In this document: piece by piece, positions 48,444 through 56,927 of the stretch
Layout: each line of letters opens with the position of its first letter
Position numbering within the stretch: the stretch's first letter is position 1
Origin: JAEUQQ01 sp963697285
GTDB taxonomy: Bacteria; Acidobacteriota; Vicinamibacteria; Vicinamibacterales; JAFNAJ01
Direction of reading: 5' to 3'
Assembly: GCA_963697285.1 (NCBI GenBank)
Contig: CAVONI010000011.1
Coordinates: 868,001-932,000 of the forward strand
DNA: 64,000 nucleotides
Notes under the pieces: generated by a model
The model's database searches: none
The model's input: the letters and a program-made list of their open reading frames with translations, nothing else
What the model was told of the DNA's origin: nothing
Program-made: the position numbers and the translations under genes

Positions 48444-48773
48444 TCAGTCGACGATGAACAGCGTTGCGCCATGCGGCGCCCTGGAGCGGTGCGCGGCCGT
48501 GTCGTCGGCGACGTGATAGCTCATCCCTGGACGCAGGACGACGTGCGTCCCATCGCGCAGTTCCGTCTGCAGTTCGCCGCGCAGGCACAGCAGGATGTGT
48601 CCCTTGCTGCACCAGTGATCGGCGGCGTAACCGGGCGAATACTCGACCATCCGCACGCGGATGTCGCCACATTGCTGCGTCCGCCACAGGGCGATGCCGG
48701 TCTCGCCGGGATGCTCGGTCGGCGTCACCGCGTCCCAGGTCACCGTTCCGAACGGGATGTCGTGCATCTGCAT
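48444..48773 (-). CDS. DHCW-motif cupin-fold protein
   Basis: A 109-residue single-domain cupin. The segment YAADHWCSKGHILLCLRGELQTEL contains the DH-WC core that names the DHCW cupin family, followed by a second strand pair, LRPGMSYHVAD, HGATLFIVD. The family has no established reaction; metal binding is likely through its histidines and cysteine. It starts four bases after the stop of the agmatinase-family gene, so the two are co-transcribed. Confidence 0.85.
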   Translation of the reverse strand: MQMHDIPFGTVTWDAVTPTEHPGETGIALWRTQQCGDIRVRMVEYSPGYAADHWCSKGHILLCLRGELQTELRDGTHVVLRPGMSYHVADDTAAHRSRAPHGATLFIVD

Positions 48774-48777
48774 CGGC

Positions 48778-49599
48778 CTACTCCAGCATGCGCTCGGCGA
48801 TCTCCTTGACGCACTTGGCCGCGACCATCGCGGTCACGCCCTGGAGGTCACGCGAGGGGTTGAGTTCGACGACATCGGCACCGACGAGCCGACCGCGCAG
48901 TTGCTGGACGACGCGCAGCACGTCGCGGACGCTGGCGCCCCCAGGCTCGTGGTGCGACACGCCCGGCACGAACGCGGGATCCATGACGTCGAGATCGAGC
49001 GACAGGTAGACGGGCCCCTCGAACGCGATGGTGCCTGCCGGCCACGCTGCCATGGGGATGACCTCGATGCCGAAACGCTCGACCTGCGCGCGCTGGTGCG
49101 GGGTCAACGTCCGAATCCCGACCTGGACCAGGCGACGTGCGAGTCCGGCCTCCATGATGCGCGCAAACGGGCAGGCGTGCGACAGGCGGTTCCCCTCGAA
49201 CTCGTCGTAGGTGTCTGAGTGCGCATCCAGGTGGAGGATGTCGAGTGGACCGTGGACCGCCGCGTGTGCCTGCACGAGCGGCCAGGTCACCGCGTGATCA
49301 CCACCGCACGCGATTACGCGGGCACCGGTGGTGAGGATCGCCCTCATGGCCGCAGCGATGCTCTCGACGGCGCCCCCACCCGAGGCGATGGCGAAGTCGC
49401 CCGCGTCGACGAACCGGGCCTCGGCCGAGAGGTCGCGACCGGCCTCGCTGGCCCAGTTGGCCGAGGGCGAGGCGAGGGCGCGCCTGACGACGCCTGGCGC
49501 GGCCGCCGGGCCACGCATGAACGACGAGCCCTCATCCCAGGGCACGCCGACGAACGCCAGGTGACCGACCGTGAGCGCGGATGGCGGGCAGGTCTGCAC
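48778..49599 (-). CDS. Agmatinase/arginase (ureohydrolase) family enzyme
   Basis: A 273-residue manganese ureohydrolase that would cleave urea from agmatine, arginine or a related guanidino compound. Metal ligands are visible in IACGGDHAVTWP, LDILHLDAHSDTYD and YLSLDLDVMDPAF. The C-terminal GADVVELNPSRD is typical of agmatinases. GTG 49599 is chosen because GGAGGG lies six bases upstream; the longer frame to 49749 has no homology-like character. It is divergent from the cytochrome operon and heads a two-gene unit with the cupin. Agmatinase is more likely than arginase, but the substrate is not proven. Confidence 0.9.
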   Translation of the reverse strand: MQTCPPSALTVGHLAFVGVPWDEGSSFMRGPAAAPGVVRRALASPSANWASEAGRDLSAEARFVDAGDFAIASGGGAVESIAAAMRAILTTGARVIACGGDHAVTWPLVQAHAAVHGPLDILHLDAHSDTYDEFEGNRLSHACPFARIMEAGLARRLVQVGIRTLTPHQRAQVERFGIEVIPMAAWPAGTIAFEGPVYLSLDLDVMDPAFVPGVSHHEPGGASVRDVLRVVQQLRGRLVGADVVELNPSRDLQGVTAMVAAKCVKEIAERMLE

Positions 49600-49796
49600 G
49601 GGAACCCTCCGGGACGTCGGCGGCGAGGAGGCGGTCGGTTGACTGCCGGATTCCCGGCTCGCGACGCGGCGCGTGGACGCCGCGTGCCGGATCCTACCCG
49701 TTTCAGGCCTGAATTTCACGGTCGTGCGCTGGCAATTGGCTTGCTGCATTCCAGACCGGATTCGATCGGACCGTTGTTCCCCCGACGCCAGGCCCT

Positions 49797-50876
49797 ATGA
49801 CTCACGCTTTCGCCCTCCTGCTCGCCCTCGCGATGCAGCCGCCAGTTCCGTCCGCTCCGCCGCCCGATGCCGCCCAGGCCGCGCCGGCGTCGGCTCCGAG
49901 TCCCGCCGACGAAGAGTGCCTCGGTTGCCACTCCGATCGCGAGTTGACGACGACGCTCGGGAACGGTGAGACGCGGTCGCTGTTCGTCGACTACGACGTC
50001 ATCAAGGGGTCCGTCCACGGGGGGTCGCTCGGCTGCCTCGACTGCCACGCAGCCATGAGCGAGATGCCGCACCCGACGACGAGCTTCCAGACGAAGCGCG
50101 ACGTGTCGGTGGCCTACCAGGAGGGCTGCACGCATTGCCACTTTGCCACCTTCAAGAAGACGCTCGACAGCGTGCACCACGTGGCCCAGGCACGTGGTGA
50201 CGTGACGGCGCCGCTGTGCACCGACTGCCACGGGGCGCACAACGTGCACTCGCCGAACCAGCCGCGTTCGCGGATCTCGCAGACCTGCGCGCGCTGCCAT
50301 GCGGGGATCTCGACGGTCTACTCGAAGAGCGTGCACGGCAAGGCATTGGTCGACGACAACAACCCCGACGTCCCGACCTGCACCGATTGCCACCGGTCGC
50401 ACGACACGGCGGGTCCCCACGAGGGCGACTGGCGCGCCCACACCCCCGAGATGTGCGCCACCTGCCACGGCGACAAGCAGGTCATGGACAAGTACGGCCT
50501 CTCGACCGCGGTGCACCAGACGTACCTGACCGATTTCCACGGCGTGACGGCGCGGCTCCGAGGCTCGCGCGACGACGCCTCGATGCCGGTCATCGCGCGA
50601 TGCACCGACTGCCACGGCGTGCACGACATCACCAAGACCGACGCCCCGAATTCCCCGGTGCTGAAGGCGAACCTCCAGAAGACGTGCCAGCGGTGCCACC
50701 TCGACGCGCCCGAGCACTTCCCTGACGCCTGGCTCTCGCACTACGAGCCGAGTTGGAGCCGCACGCCGCTGGTCTACGCGGTGACGCTGGCCTACAAGTT
50801 CCTGATCCCCTTCATGATCGGCGGCCTGATCCTGCAGATCTTCCTGCACATCTGGCGCGTCGTGGTGAACCGATGA
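49797..50876 (+). CDS. Membrane-anchored nonahaem cytochrome c
   Basis: A 359-residue periplasmic cytochrome with nine CXXCH sites, at residues 41, 80, 111, 141, 164, 195, 220, 269 and 297, and one C-terminal membrane helix (LIPFMIGGLILQIFLHIWRVV). The N-terminus is a signal sequence (FALLLALAMQPPVP). Haem spacing and extra histidines (HGAHNVH, HRSHD, HGVHD) resemble NapC/NrfH- and DmsE-like or CISM quinol-linked cytochromes. Its stop overlaps the cytochrome b start by four bases, so they probably form a quinol-to-multihaem electron path. The terminal acceptor is unknown. ATG 49797 has only a weak ribosome site. Confidence 0.9.
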   Translation: MTHAFALLLALAMQPPVPSAPPPDAAQAAPASAPSPADEECLGCHSDRELTTTLGNGETRSLFVDYDVIKGSVHGGSLGCLDCHAAMSEMPHPTTSFQTKRDVSVAYQEGCTHCHFATFKKTLDSVHHVAQARGDVTAPLCTDCHGAHNVHSPNQPRSRISQTCARCHAGISTVYSKSVHGKALVDDNNPDVPTCTDCHRSHDTAGPHEGDWRAHTPEMCATCHGDKQVMDKYGLSTAVHQTYLTDFHGVTARLRGSRDDASMPVIARCTDCHGVHDITKTDAPNSPVLKANLQKTCQRCHLDAPEHFPDAWLSHYEPSWSRTPLVYAVTLAYKFLIPFMIGGLILQIFLHIWRVVVNR

Positions 50877-51574
50877 GCGCGACGTACGTTCGTTTCTCGC
50901 TGAGGCAGCGCATTGAGCACGTCGTGATGGTGGTGCTCTTCACGACGCTGTCGGTGACGGGCCTGCCGCAGAAGTTCTTCGAGGCGACGGCATCGCAGTG
51001 GATCATGGACGCGCTGGGCGGCGTCGATCGCGCGCGCTGGTTTCACCGCGCTGCCGGGGTCTCGTTCGCCATCCTGACCGTCGTCCACCTGTGGGGCGCG
51101 GTGTGGGAAGTGGTGGTCAGGCGATCGCGGCTGACCATGGTGCCGAGCAAGCGTGACTTCACCGACGCCATCCAGACCTTGCGGTTCTACCTCGGCGTCG
51201 AGCCGTCGCCACCGAAGTTCGATCGCTTCGACTACCGCCAGAAGTTCGAGTACTGGGGCTTGATCTTCGGCGCCATCATCGTCATCGCCACGGGGATCGT
51301 CCTGCTGTATCCCGTGGTGGCCGCACGGTGGCTTCCCGGCGAGTTCATCCCGGCATCCAAGGTGGCGCACAGCAGCGAAGGGCTGATGGCCTTCCTCGTC
51401 GTCATCGTGTGGCACATCTACAACGCGCACTTCAGTCCGGACGTGTTCCCGTTCGACACGTCGATCTTCACCGGGCGCATCAGCGAGGAGCGGATGCATC
51501 ACGAACATCCGCTCGAACTCGAGCGATTGGTGGCACACTCGTCGGGGCAGACCGACCGTGCCCCCCATCCCTGA
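50873..51574 (+). CDS. Cytochrome b (b561/formate dehydrogenase gamma-like)
   Basis: A 233-residue inner-membrane di-haem cytochrome b with four helices: IEHVVMVVLFTTLSVTGLPQ, WFHRAAGVSFAILTVVHLWGAVW, YWGLIFGAIIVIATGIVLLYP, and EGLMAFLVVIVWHIYNAHF. Paired histidines in helices 1, 2 and 4 are the likely haem ligands. This is the quinol-oxidising subunit type found with formate dehydrogenases and multihaem cytochromes. ATG 50873 overlaps the cytochrome c stop (ATGA). The C-terminus ends in the His/Glu-rich MHHEHPLELERL. Confidence 0.88.
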   Translation: MSATYVRFSLRQRIEHVVMVVLFTTLSVTGLPQKFFEATASQWIMDALGGVDRARWFHRAAGVSFAILTVVHLWGAVWEVVVRRSRLTMVPSKRDFTDAIQTLRFYLGVEPSPPKFDRFDYRQKFEYWGLIFGAIIVIATGIVLLYPVVAARWLPGEFIPASKVAHSSEGLMAFLVVIVWHIYNAHFSPDVFPFDTSIFTGRISEERMHHEHPLELERLVAHSSGQTDRAPHP

Positions 51575-52502
51575 CGTTGTCATCGGTCTCACGCTCCACA
51601 GCGTGATTGCGTGCGCCTCGGTGGAAGGCGTGATCCGGGCGCTGCGCCTGCGGACGCCCGCCGCGCGCATCGCCCTTCGCGACGTCGCCCTGGTCCTGCC
51701 CCTGCTCTTCGTCCCGGTGGCACTCTGGCTCGCTCCCTGGCGCGCGAGTGACGACTTCCTCGCGCAGGCGCTCTTCGTCAGCCAGCGTTTCGACAGGATC
51801 ACGGTGGCGAACGTGCCGCTCCGATCGGCCGTGTTCCTGGTCTGCGCGACGCTGGGGGCCCTCCTGCTCGCTCGTGACGTGCGGGTCCGCCTCGGTGCGC
51901 CTCACGTGCAGCAGGGCGACGGCATCGATGACGCACAGCCCGTCGTCGCCGCGACGCGCGAGCGCGTGGCGCGACTCGCCGCGACCCTCGGCATCGCCGC
52001 GCCGCACGTGCACATCGCGCATGGCGACCGTCCGCTGATGCGACTCGACGGCCTCTGGCACCGCCACCTGCTGATCTCGACAGGGACGTTGGCGACGTTG
52101 TCGCCCGAACAGCTTGACGCCGCGATCGCCCATGAACTCGCCCACCTCGCGAACCACGACCTCAGGCGATCGGCGTGGCTCCTGGGCGTTCGGGTGGTGC
52201 TGGTGGCGTCGCCGCTGGCGCACCTCACCGCCCGCCGTCAGTTGCAGGAAGTCGAATGGCGCGCCGACGACGTGGCGGCCCGCGTGACGGGGCGGCCCGT
52301 CGCGCTCGCCCGCGCGCTGGTCGCCAGCGGCAAGGCGGCAAGTGGCAGCTACCTCGGGCTGCTTGGCCAGGGCCGCCTGCATGCCCTGGAACGCCGGTGC
52401 CAGCGACTGGCAGATGGCGAGCACATGGCGTGGGAACCACAGCGCCTGCCGGTGTGGCTGACCGTCGTCGGCCTCGTGGCCACGATGAGCCTGGTGTCAT
52501 GA
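51558..52502 (+). CDS. Membrane-bound M48/M56-type metallopeptidase
   Basis: A 314-residue membrane protein: helices near residues 5-25, 40-60 and 88-105, then a zinc-peptidase domain with HELAHLANHD (residues 192-201) and the downstream acidic ligand region EVEWRADDVA (231-240), and a C-terminal helix. This is the HtpX/BlaR1-like gluzincin arrangement. GTG 51558 lies inside the cytochrome b gene, overlapping it by 17 bases. BlaR1 relatives cleave regulators in response to signals, so a signalling role beside the kinase is plausible but unproven. Confidence 0.85.
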   Translation: MPPIPDVVIGLTLHSVIACASVEGVIRALRLRTPAARIALRDVALVLPLLFVPVALWLAPWRASDDFLAQALFVSQRFDRITVANVPLRSAVFLVCATLGALLLARDVRVRLGAPHVQQGDGIDDAQPVVAATRERVARLAATLGIAAPHVHIAHGDRPLMRLDGLWHRHLLISTGTLATLSPEQLDAAIAHELAHLANHDLRRSAWLLGVRVVLVASPLAHLTARRQLQEVEWRADDVAARVTGRPVALARALVASGKAASGSYLGLLGQGRLHALERRCQRLADGEHMAWEPQRLPVWLTVVGLVATMSLVS

Positions 52503-53086
52503 CGACCCACGCCGATTCCTCAGCCGCCCCAGCCCGACCCGCGTCGGTGGCCGCACAGATCCTGAGAGTGGTCATGGTCTTCGTCGTCGGCGCCGTGCTG
52601 TTGCGCGTGGCCGATGCCGTGGTGCCGGGCTGGCTGGGCGAGCCACGCGCCTCGGTACGCTATGCGTCGGTGCCCGCCGCGGAGCGCGACCTCCGCACGC
52701 GCCTGATGCTCCCGGCCGTCTTTCCCGATCACCTCGTGTGGCCGCCCCGCGAGATACTGCTCACGCCGGGCGCCGGCCGGCCCGTGCGGCTGACGTTCGC
52801 CGACATCAGCGGATCGCGGATCGCCTGCATCATCGCGCAGACACTCGACGACACGATCGACCTCCCCCCTGGACTGCTGCCGCCGGGCACGGTCGAGTCA
52901 CAGGCCGCGATCTCGCGCGACCCGAACCATCCGGTCGTGGTGCAGGTCGTGCGGACGGCAGACGGTACCGTCTGGCACGAGGCCACCAGCCTCGTCCAGA
53001 ATCGACGGGTGGTCATTCGCCTGATCGACACGAACGACACCGTGCTGCTCCGGATGGTCCGATCCCTGCGCCGGGGGCGTGTGTGA
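52499..53086 (+). CDS. Membrane-anchored protein of unknown function
   Basis: A 195-residue protein that I do not recognise. It has one N-terminal helix (ILRVVMVFVVGAVLLRVADAVV) and a soluble, beta-rich part of about 150 residues outside the membrane (REILLTPGAGRPVRLTFADI, GTVESQAAISRDPNHPVVVQVVR). ATG 52499 overlaps the peptidase stop by four bases, and its own stop overlaps the kinase start by four bases. Being locked between a membrane peptidase and a kinase makes it a candidate substrate, anti-signal or sensor accessory. Confidence 0.75.
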   Translation: MTTHADSSAAPARPASVAAQILRVVMVFVVGAVLLRVADAVVPGWLGEPRASVRYASVPAAERDLRTRLMLPAVFPDHLVWPPREILLTPGAGRPVRLTFADISGSRIACIIAQTLDDTIDLPPGLLPPGTVESQAAISRDPNHPVVVQVVRTADGTVWHEATSLVQNRRVVIRLIDTNDTVLLRMVRSLRRGRV

Positions 53087-54798
53087 CCCCGGCGCGATCG
53101 CTCGAGCACCGTGTCGTCATCCTGATCGCGACCGGCGTCGTGCTGACGTCGGTCACGCTCGGCGTCATCGGCGCGATCGCCTTCAGCCGGCAGGCTGCCC
53201 ACGTCACCGCGTCGCACAAGGCGCTCGTGCACTCGATGGCGCTGCAGATCGATGGCGAGTTGACGCAACTGCTGGGCGTCCTGCAGACCGTGGCCGCGCA
53301 GGCCCGGATGGCGATGGTCAGCGGCACGCCCATTCCCCGCGATGCGCTGCGCCGACCGTTCATCGAAACGCGGATTGCCGACGCGGTGTTCATCATCGAC
53401 CGCCAGGGCCGGGAGCTGGCCCACGAAGGCGCCCTTGCCGCGCCATCGCCCGCGGCCCTGTCGAGTGTGCTCGACGCCGCGACGACCCGTGGCACCGCGA
53501 CGTCGGAGCGGATTGACGTGGGGTCGCCGCAGGTCGTGTCGTGCATCGCCATCAACGACCTGCAGGGGACGACGGTGGGGGCCGCCTGCGGCAGCATCCA
53601 GCTGAACGGCCGCCGCGCCGAGGAGTTCTTCATCCTCCTTCGCCAGTACTCCAACGTTCACGCGTTCGTCACCGACCGGACGGGCCGGATGCTCGTCGGA
53701 CCCGACGTCACGCCGTCGGCCACCCCGGGGGATGCCGCGGTCAGCGAGTCACTCCGGAACGCGCCCTGGGTGGTCAGCCTGCCTGATCACTCGGGGGCAG
53801 GGAACCCCGTGTTCCTCGCCCTGTTGGCCTGCGCGATCATGGTCGGCGTGCTCGGCGTCCTTGCGTGGGGCGTGGGCCGCAGTGTCCGCATCCCTCTCGA
53901 TCAGCTCACGGCACACGCCCAGCGGTTGGCCCGCGGCGATCTGTCGCAACCCGTTCCCGTCACCGGCGAAGACGAAATCGGGCGGCTCGGCGACGCGTTC
54001 GAGCGCATGCGGCAGGCGCTCGAACAATCGATGCAGGCGCTGGCCGAGAACAACGCACAACTCGAGGCCCGCGTGGCCGACCGCACGGCTGCACTGGGCC
54101 TCGCGAACGCGGCGCTCGAGTCACGCGACCGCCAGCGCGCCCGCCTCCTGCGCCAGGTGATCACGGCGCAGGAAGACGAGCGACGGCGCCTCGCGCGCGA
54201 GCTGCACGATGACACGTGCCAGGCCCTGGCGGCGCTGTCGTTGCGCCTCGACATGGCGCTGGCGTCGACTCCCGACGATTCGATCAATCCGGAAGTGATC
54301 GAAGCGCGCCTCATCGCCGGGCGTACGCTCGACGACGTCCATCGATTGATCCACGATCTGCGTCCCTCGGCACTGGATGAACTGGGGCTGGTGGCGGCGC
54401 TGCAACGCGTCATCGATCGACACCTGGCACCGATCGGCGTGACCGCACGCCTCGAGGCCGACGCGTGGCCGGCACGCCTGCCGCACGCGCTCGAGACGAC
54501 GCTGTTCCGCGCCGCCCAGGAGGCGATCGTGAACGTGGCGCGTCACGGCCGGGCCGAGCACGTCCTCGTGCAGTGCCGCGCCGACGCGCAGCACCTGGCG
54601 ATCGAGATCGAAGACGACGGGTGCGGGTTCGAACTGGCGTCGGTCAGCGTGACAGGCGCCGACGACGCGCGCGGATTGGGGTTGCTGGGCATGCGCGAAC
54701 GCATGGCGAGCATCGAGGGCACGGTGACCATCGAGAGCGCACCCGATCGCGGGACGCGCATCCTGCTCGAGGCGCCGTTCCAGGCAGAGGGTGCATGA
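53083..54798 (+). CDS. NarL/UhpB-family sensor histidine kinase
   Basis: A 571-residue membrane kinase. Helix 1 near residues 10-33, an extracytoplasmic sensor domain (about 40-240, PAS/Cache-like), helix 2 near 243-264, HAMP to 320, a coiled coil (AENNAQLEARVADRTAALG), then HisKA_3 with the phosphate-accepting His375 in RRLARELHDDTCQ and a HATPase with AAQEAIVNVARHG, IEDDGCGFEL and GLGLLGMRERM. The sensor domain holds Cys154 and Cys169. GTG 53083 overlaps the preceding stop. It should phosphorylate the LuxR-type regulator that follows by a four-base overlap. Confidence 0.92.
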   Translation: MTPARSLEHRVVILIATGVVLTSVTLGVIGAIAFSRQAAHVTASHKALVHSMALQIDGELTQLLGVLQTVAAQARMAMVSGTPIPRDALRRPFIETRIADAVFIIDRQGRELAHEGALAAPSPAALSSVLDAATTRGTATSERIDVGSPQVVSCIAINDLQGTTVGAACGSIQLNGRRAEEFFILLRQYSNVHAFVTDRTGRMLVGPDVTPSATPGDAAVSESLRNAPWVVSLPDHSGAGNPVFLALLACAIMVGVLGVLAWGVGRSVRIPLDQLTAHAQRLARGDLSQPVPVTGEDEIGRLGDAFERMRQALEQSMQALAENNAQLEARVADRTAALGLANAALESRDRQRARLLRQVITAQEDERRRLARELHDDTCQALAALSLRLDMALASTPDDSINPEVIEARLIAGRTLDDVHRLIHDLRPSALDELGLVAALQRVIDRHLAPIGVTARLEADAWPARLPHALETTLFRAAQEAIVNVARHGRAEHVLVQCRADAQHLAIEIEDDGCGFELASVSVTGADDARGLGLLGMRERMASIEGTVTIESAPDRGTRILLEAPFQAEGA

Positions 54799-55451
54799 AC
54801 AAGATCCGCGTTGTGCTCGCAGACGACCATTCCATCCTGCGCGAGGGTGTCCGCGCCCTGCTCTCGCAGACCAGCGACATCGAGGTAGTGGGAGAGGCCG
54901 CCACCGGGGAGGAAGCCATCGCGCGCTGCGACGCGCTGCATCCCGACGTCATCGTGATGGATGTGTCGATGCCGGGACTCGGAGGGTTCGAAGCCACGCT
55001 GCAGATCCGGCGTGACCATCCCGACATCAAGATCGTCGTGTTGACCCAGTACGACGACCACGAATACGTGCGGCGCTTCATGCAAGCCGGCGTGGCGGGT
55101 TACCTGCTGAAGCGCTCGGTCGGACGCGAGTTGCCCGGGTCGATTCGAGCCGCGGCACGCGGCGGCCTGGTGCTCGATCCCGAGATCGCACAGGAAGCGA
55201 TCCGCCCTGAGCCCCAGCGCGAGGCGTCATCTGGCTCCGGCCGCTACGACAGCCTGACCGATCGCGAGAAGCAGGTGTTGAAACTCGTGGCCGAGGGGCA
55301 GAGCAACAAGGACATTGCCAACCTGCTCGACATCAGCGTGAAGACGGCGATGAGCCACCGCGAACACCTCATGGACAAGCTCGGCCTGCACAGCCGGACC
55401 GAGCTCATCCACTTCGCGATTCGGGAGGGAGTCATCAAGGTCGAACGCTGA
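54795..55451 (+). CDS. LuxR/NarL-family response regulator
   Basis: A 218-residue regulator: a receiver domain (residues 5-120) with acidic DD in VVLADDHS, phosphorylation Asp in VIVMDVSMPG and Lys in GYLLKRSVG, then a LuxR helix-turn-helix (SLTDREKQVLKLVAEGQSNKDIANLLDISVKTAMSHREHLMDKL). ATG 54795 overlaps the kinase stop (ATGA). Likely targets are its own operon and the divergent or neighbouring genes; no operator could be located by eye. Confidence 0.95.
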   Translation: MNKIRVVLADDHSILREGVRALLSQTSDIEVVGEAATGEEAIARCDALHPDVIVMDVSMPGLGGFEATLQIRRDHPDIKIVVLTQYDDHEYVRRFMQAGVAGYLLKRSVGRELPGSIRAAARGGLVLDPEIAQEAIRPEPQREASSGSGRYDSLTDREKQVLKLVAEGQSNKDIANLLDISVKTAMSHREHLMDKLGLHSRTELIHFAIREGVIKVER

Positions 55452-55457
55452 CCCGGG

Positions 55458-55978
55458 CCCTACGCCTTCGGTGCTTTCTCGTCCTTGGCCTTCAACGTCT
55501 CGTCGAGCTTCTCGAGCCGGGCCTCGGGGCCGTCGGCCTTCGTCGCCTTGCTCTTGTCGCCCGTCAGGTAGGCCTCGCCGGCCGCCGTGCGCGGGCTCAT
55601 CGCCACCAGCGCCGCGTGCCCCATCTCGCGCGTGAACGACCAGGCCTGCCGGGCCGCATACTGCGCCACCAGGGCCAGCCCGATGAACGGCAGGAACATC
55701 GCGAAGGCCGCGCCCAGCAGCGGCGCCGCCACCAGCAGCACGATCGTCGGCACGTGACGGAACACCCGCGTCGCGTCGCCCGGCAGCACGCCGCCGTCGC
55801 CGGAGAACGTCTCGATGCTCCACTCGTTCACGTCCATGTAGAACCCTGCGCCAACCTTTTCGCCACCCAGATGCTTTGCCATGATGTCGCTCCCTGTTCT
55901 CGCGGCGTCGGCCGCGTCCCGAATCTGGATACAAGCCTACGCCCCAAGAAACACCTTGAAAATCGGACCGATGCCCGA
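55458..55978. repeat. 521-bp direct repeat, copy A
   Basis: Matches 56928-57448 at a constant offset of 1470 bp with five mismatches that I can count. It contains a complete 140-codon gene plus about 95 bp upstream, probably its promoter. No terminal inverted repeats or transposase are present. Confidence 0.9.
55460..55882 (-). CDS. Small membrane protein of unknown function, copy A
   Basis: A 140-residue protein that I do not recognise: N-terminal soluble part (MAKHLGGEKVGAGFYMDV), one long or hairpin hydrophobic stretch (TIVLLVAAPLLGAAFAMFLPFIGLALVAQ, residues about 46-75), then a charged Lys/Glu/Ala-rich tail (EARLEKLDETLKAKDEKAPKA) likely to be helical and cytoplasmic. It is identical in sequence to copy B; the three base changes inside the gene are silent. 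It faces the response regulator gene, eight bases away. Confidence 0.75.
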   Translation of the reverse strand: MAKHLGGEKVGAGFYMDVNEWSIETFSGDGGVLPGDATRVFRHVPTIVLLVAAPLLGAAFAMFLPFIGLALVAQYAARQAWSFTREMGHAALVAMSPRTAAGEAYLTGDKSKATKADGPEARLEKLDETLKAKDEKAPKA

Positions 55979-56145
55979 CTTTCGGTGACTTGCGACCGGA
56001 GGAGCGTGACCTTCCTGACCCGAGAGACGCGGAACCGACACCCGAGGCCGGCATCGGGAATTCACCCGATCGCCGGGCGGCGGGCAGGGGCTGGTACGTC
56101 GGGGGCAGGCGCCCGACGGCGCCGCGTGTTGTAAGCTGCGGCGCC

Positions 56146-56802
56146 ATGACCGAATGGCTTGACGTGACGACGTGGACGCGGCGTCCCCAGTTCGAGTTCT
56201 TCCGCGATTTCGACAACCCGTACTTCAATATCTGCGTCCAGCTCGAGATCGGGCCGCTGCGTGCCGCGGCGCGCGACGCCAACATCCCGTTCTTCCTGGC
56301 GTACCACTACGCCGCGACGCGAGCCGCCAACGAGTGCAGGCCGTTCCGTTACCGCCTGCGCGGGCGCGAGCAGGTGATCGTCCATCCCGCGGTTGACTGC
56401 AGCACCACGTATCGCATCGACGAGGAACGCTTCGTGTTCCTCAACCTTCGCTGGGCGGCGCGTGCGCTCGATTTCAGTGCGCTGGCCGAGCAGGAGATTG
56501 CACGGGTGCGTCGCGAAGGCGCGACGCTGCCGTCGGCGGATGAGGACGCGCGCGACGACACGCTTCACTGCTCGACGCTGCCGTGGCTGGCCTTCACGAG
56601 CGTGTCGCACGCCCGGCGCTTCGGACGGCTGGACTCCGTCCCCAAGCTGGTGTTCGGCAAGTGTGAAGCGAAGGGAGACGGATGGAGGATGCCCGTGTCG
56701 ATCGAAGTCCATCACGGGCTGATGGACGGCGTGCACGTGGGGCGCTTCTGCGAACGGCTCGAGCACCTCTTCACGGATGCCGGCACGCTCGACCACGACT
56801 GA
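56146..56802 (+). CDS. Chloramphenicol acetyltransferase-like (CAT family) protein
   Basis: A 218-residue trimeric-type CAT-fold acyltransferase: FFRDFDNPYFNICVQLEIG at the N-terminus and the catalytic VEVHHGLMDGVHVGRF-type segment (HHGLMDG, histidine and aspartate intact) near the C-terminus. Many genomic CAT-like proteins acetylate other hydroxyl substrates, so drug resistance is not implied. ATG 56146 gives the family N-terminus; the longer frame runs into a gap region. The gene is sandwiched between the two copies of the 521-bp repeat. Confidence 0.88.
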   Translation: MTEWLDVTTWTRRPQFEFFRDFDNPYFNICVQLEIGPLRAAARDANIPFFLAYHYAATRAANECRPFRYRLRGREQVIVHPAVDCSTTYRIDEERFVFLNLRWAARALDFSALAEQEIARVRREGATLPSADEDARDDTLHCSTLPWLAFTSVSHARRFGRLDSVPKLVFGKCEAKGDGWRMPVSIEVHHGLMDGVHVGRFCERLEHLFTDAGTLDHD

Positions 56803-56927
56803 CCGGCAGACACCCGGACCTGGCAGGAAGGGCGCGTGGACGAGCCCGACCTGGCCGGGCTCGCCCTCGTCGCGATTCGGGTGTGAGTCAGGGTGTGAGC
56901 TGCATCACGTGACCGGTGTTCGTCGAA

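Noticed and set aside
56146..56802. Acquired chloramphenicol resistance gene
   Set aside because: Although the CAT catalytic motif is present, there is no mobile context beyond the local repeat; many chromosomal CAT-like proteins have other substrates.
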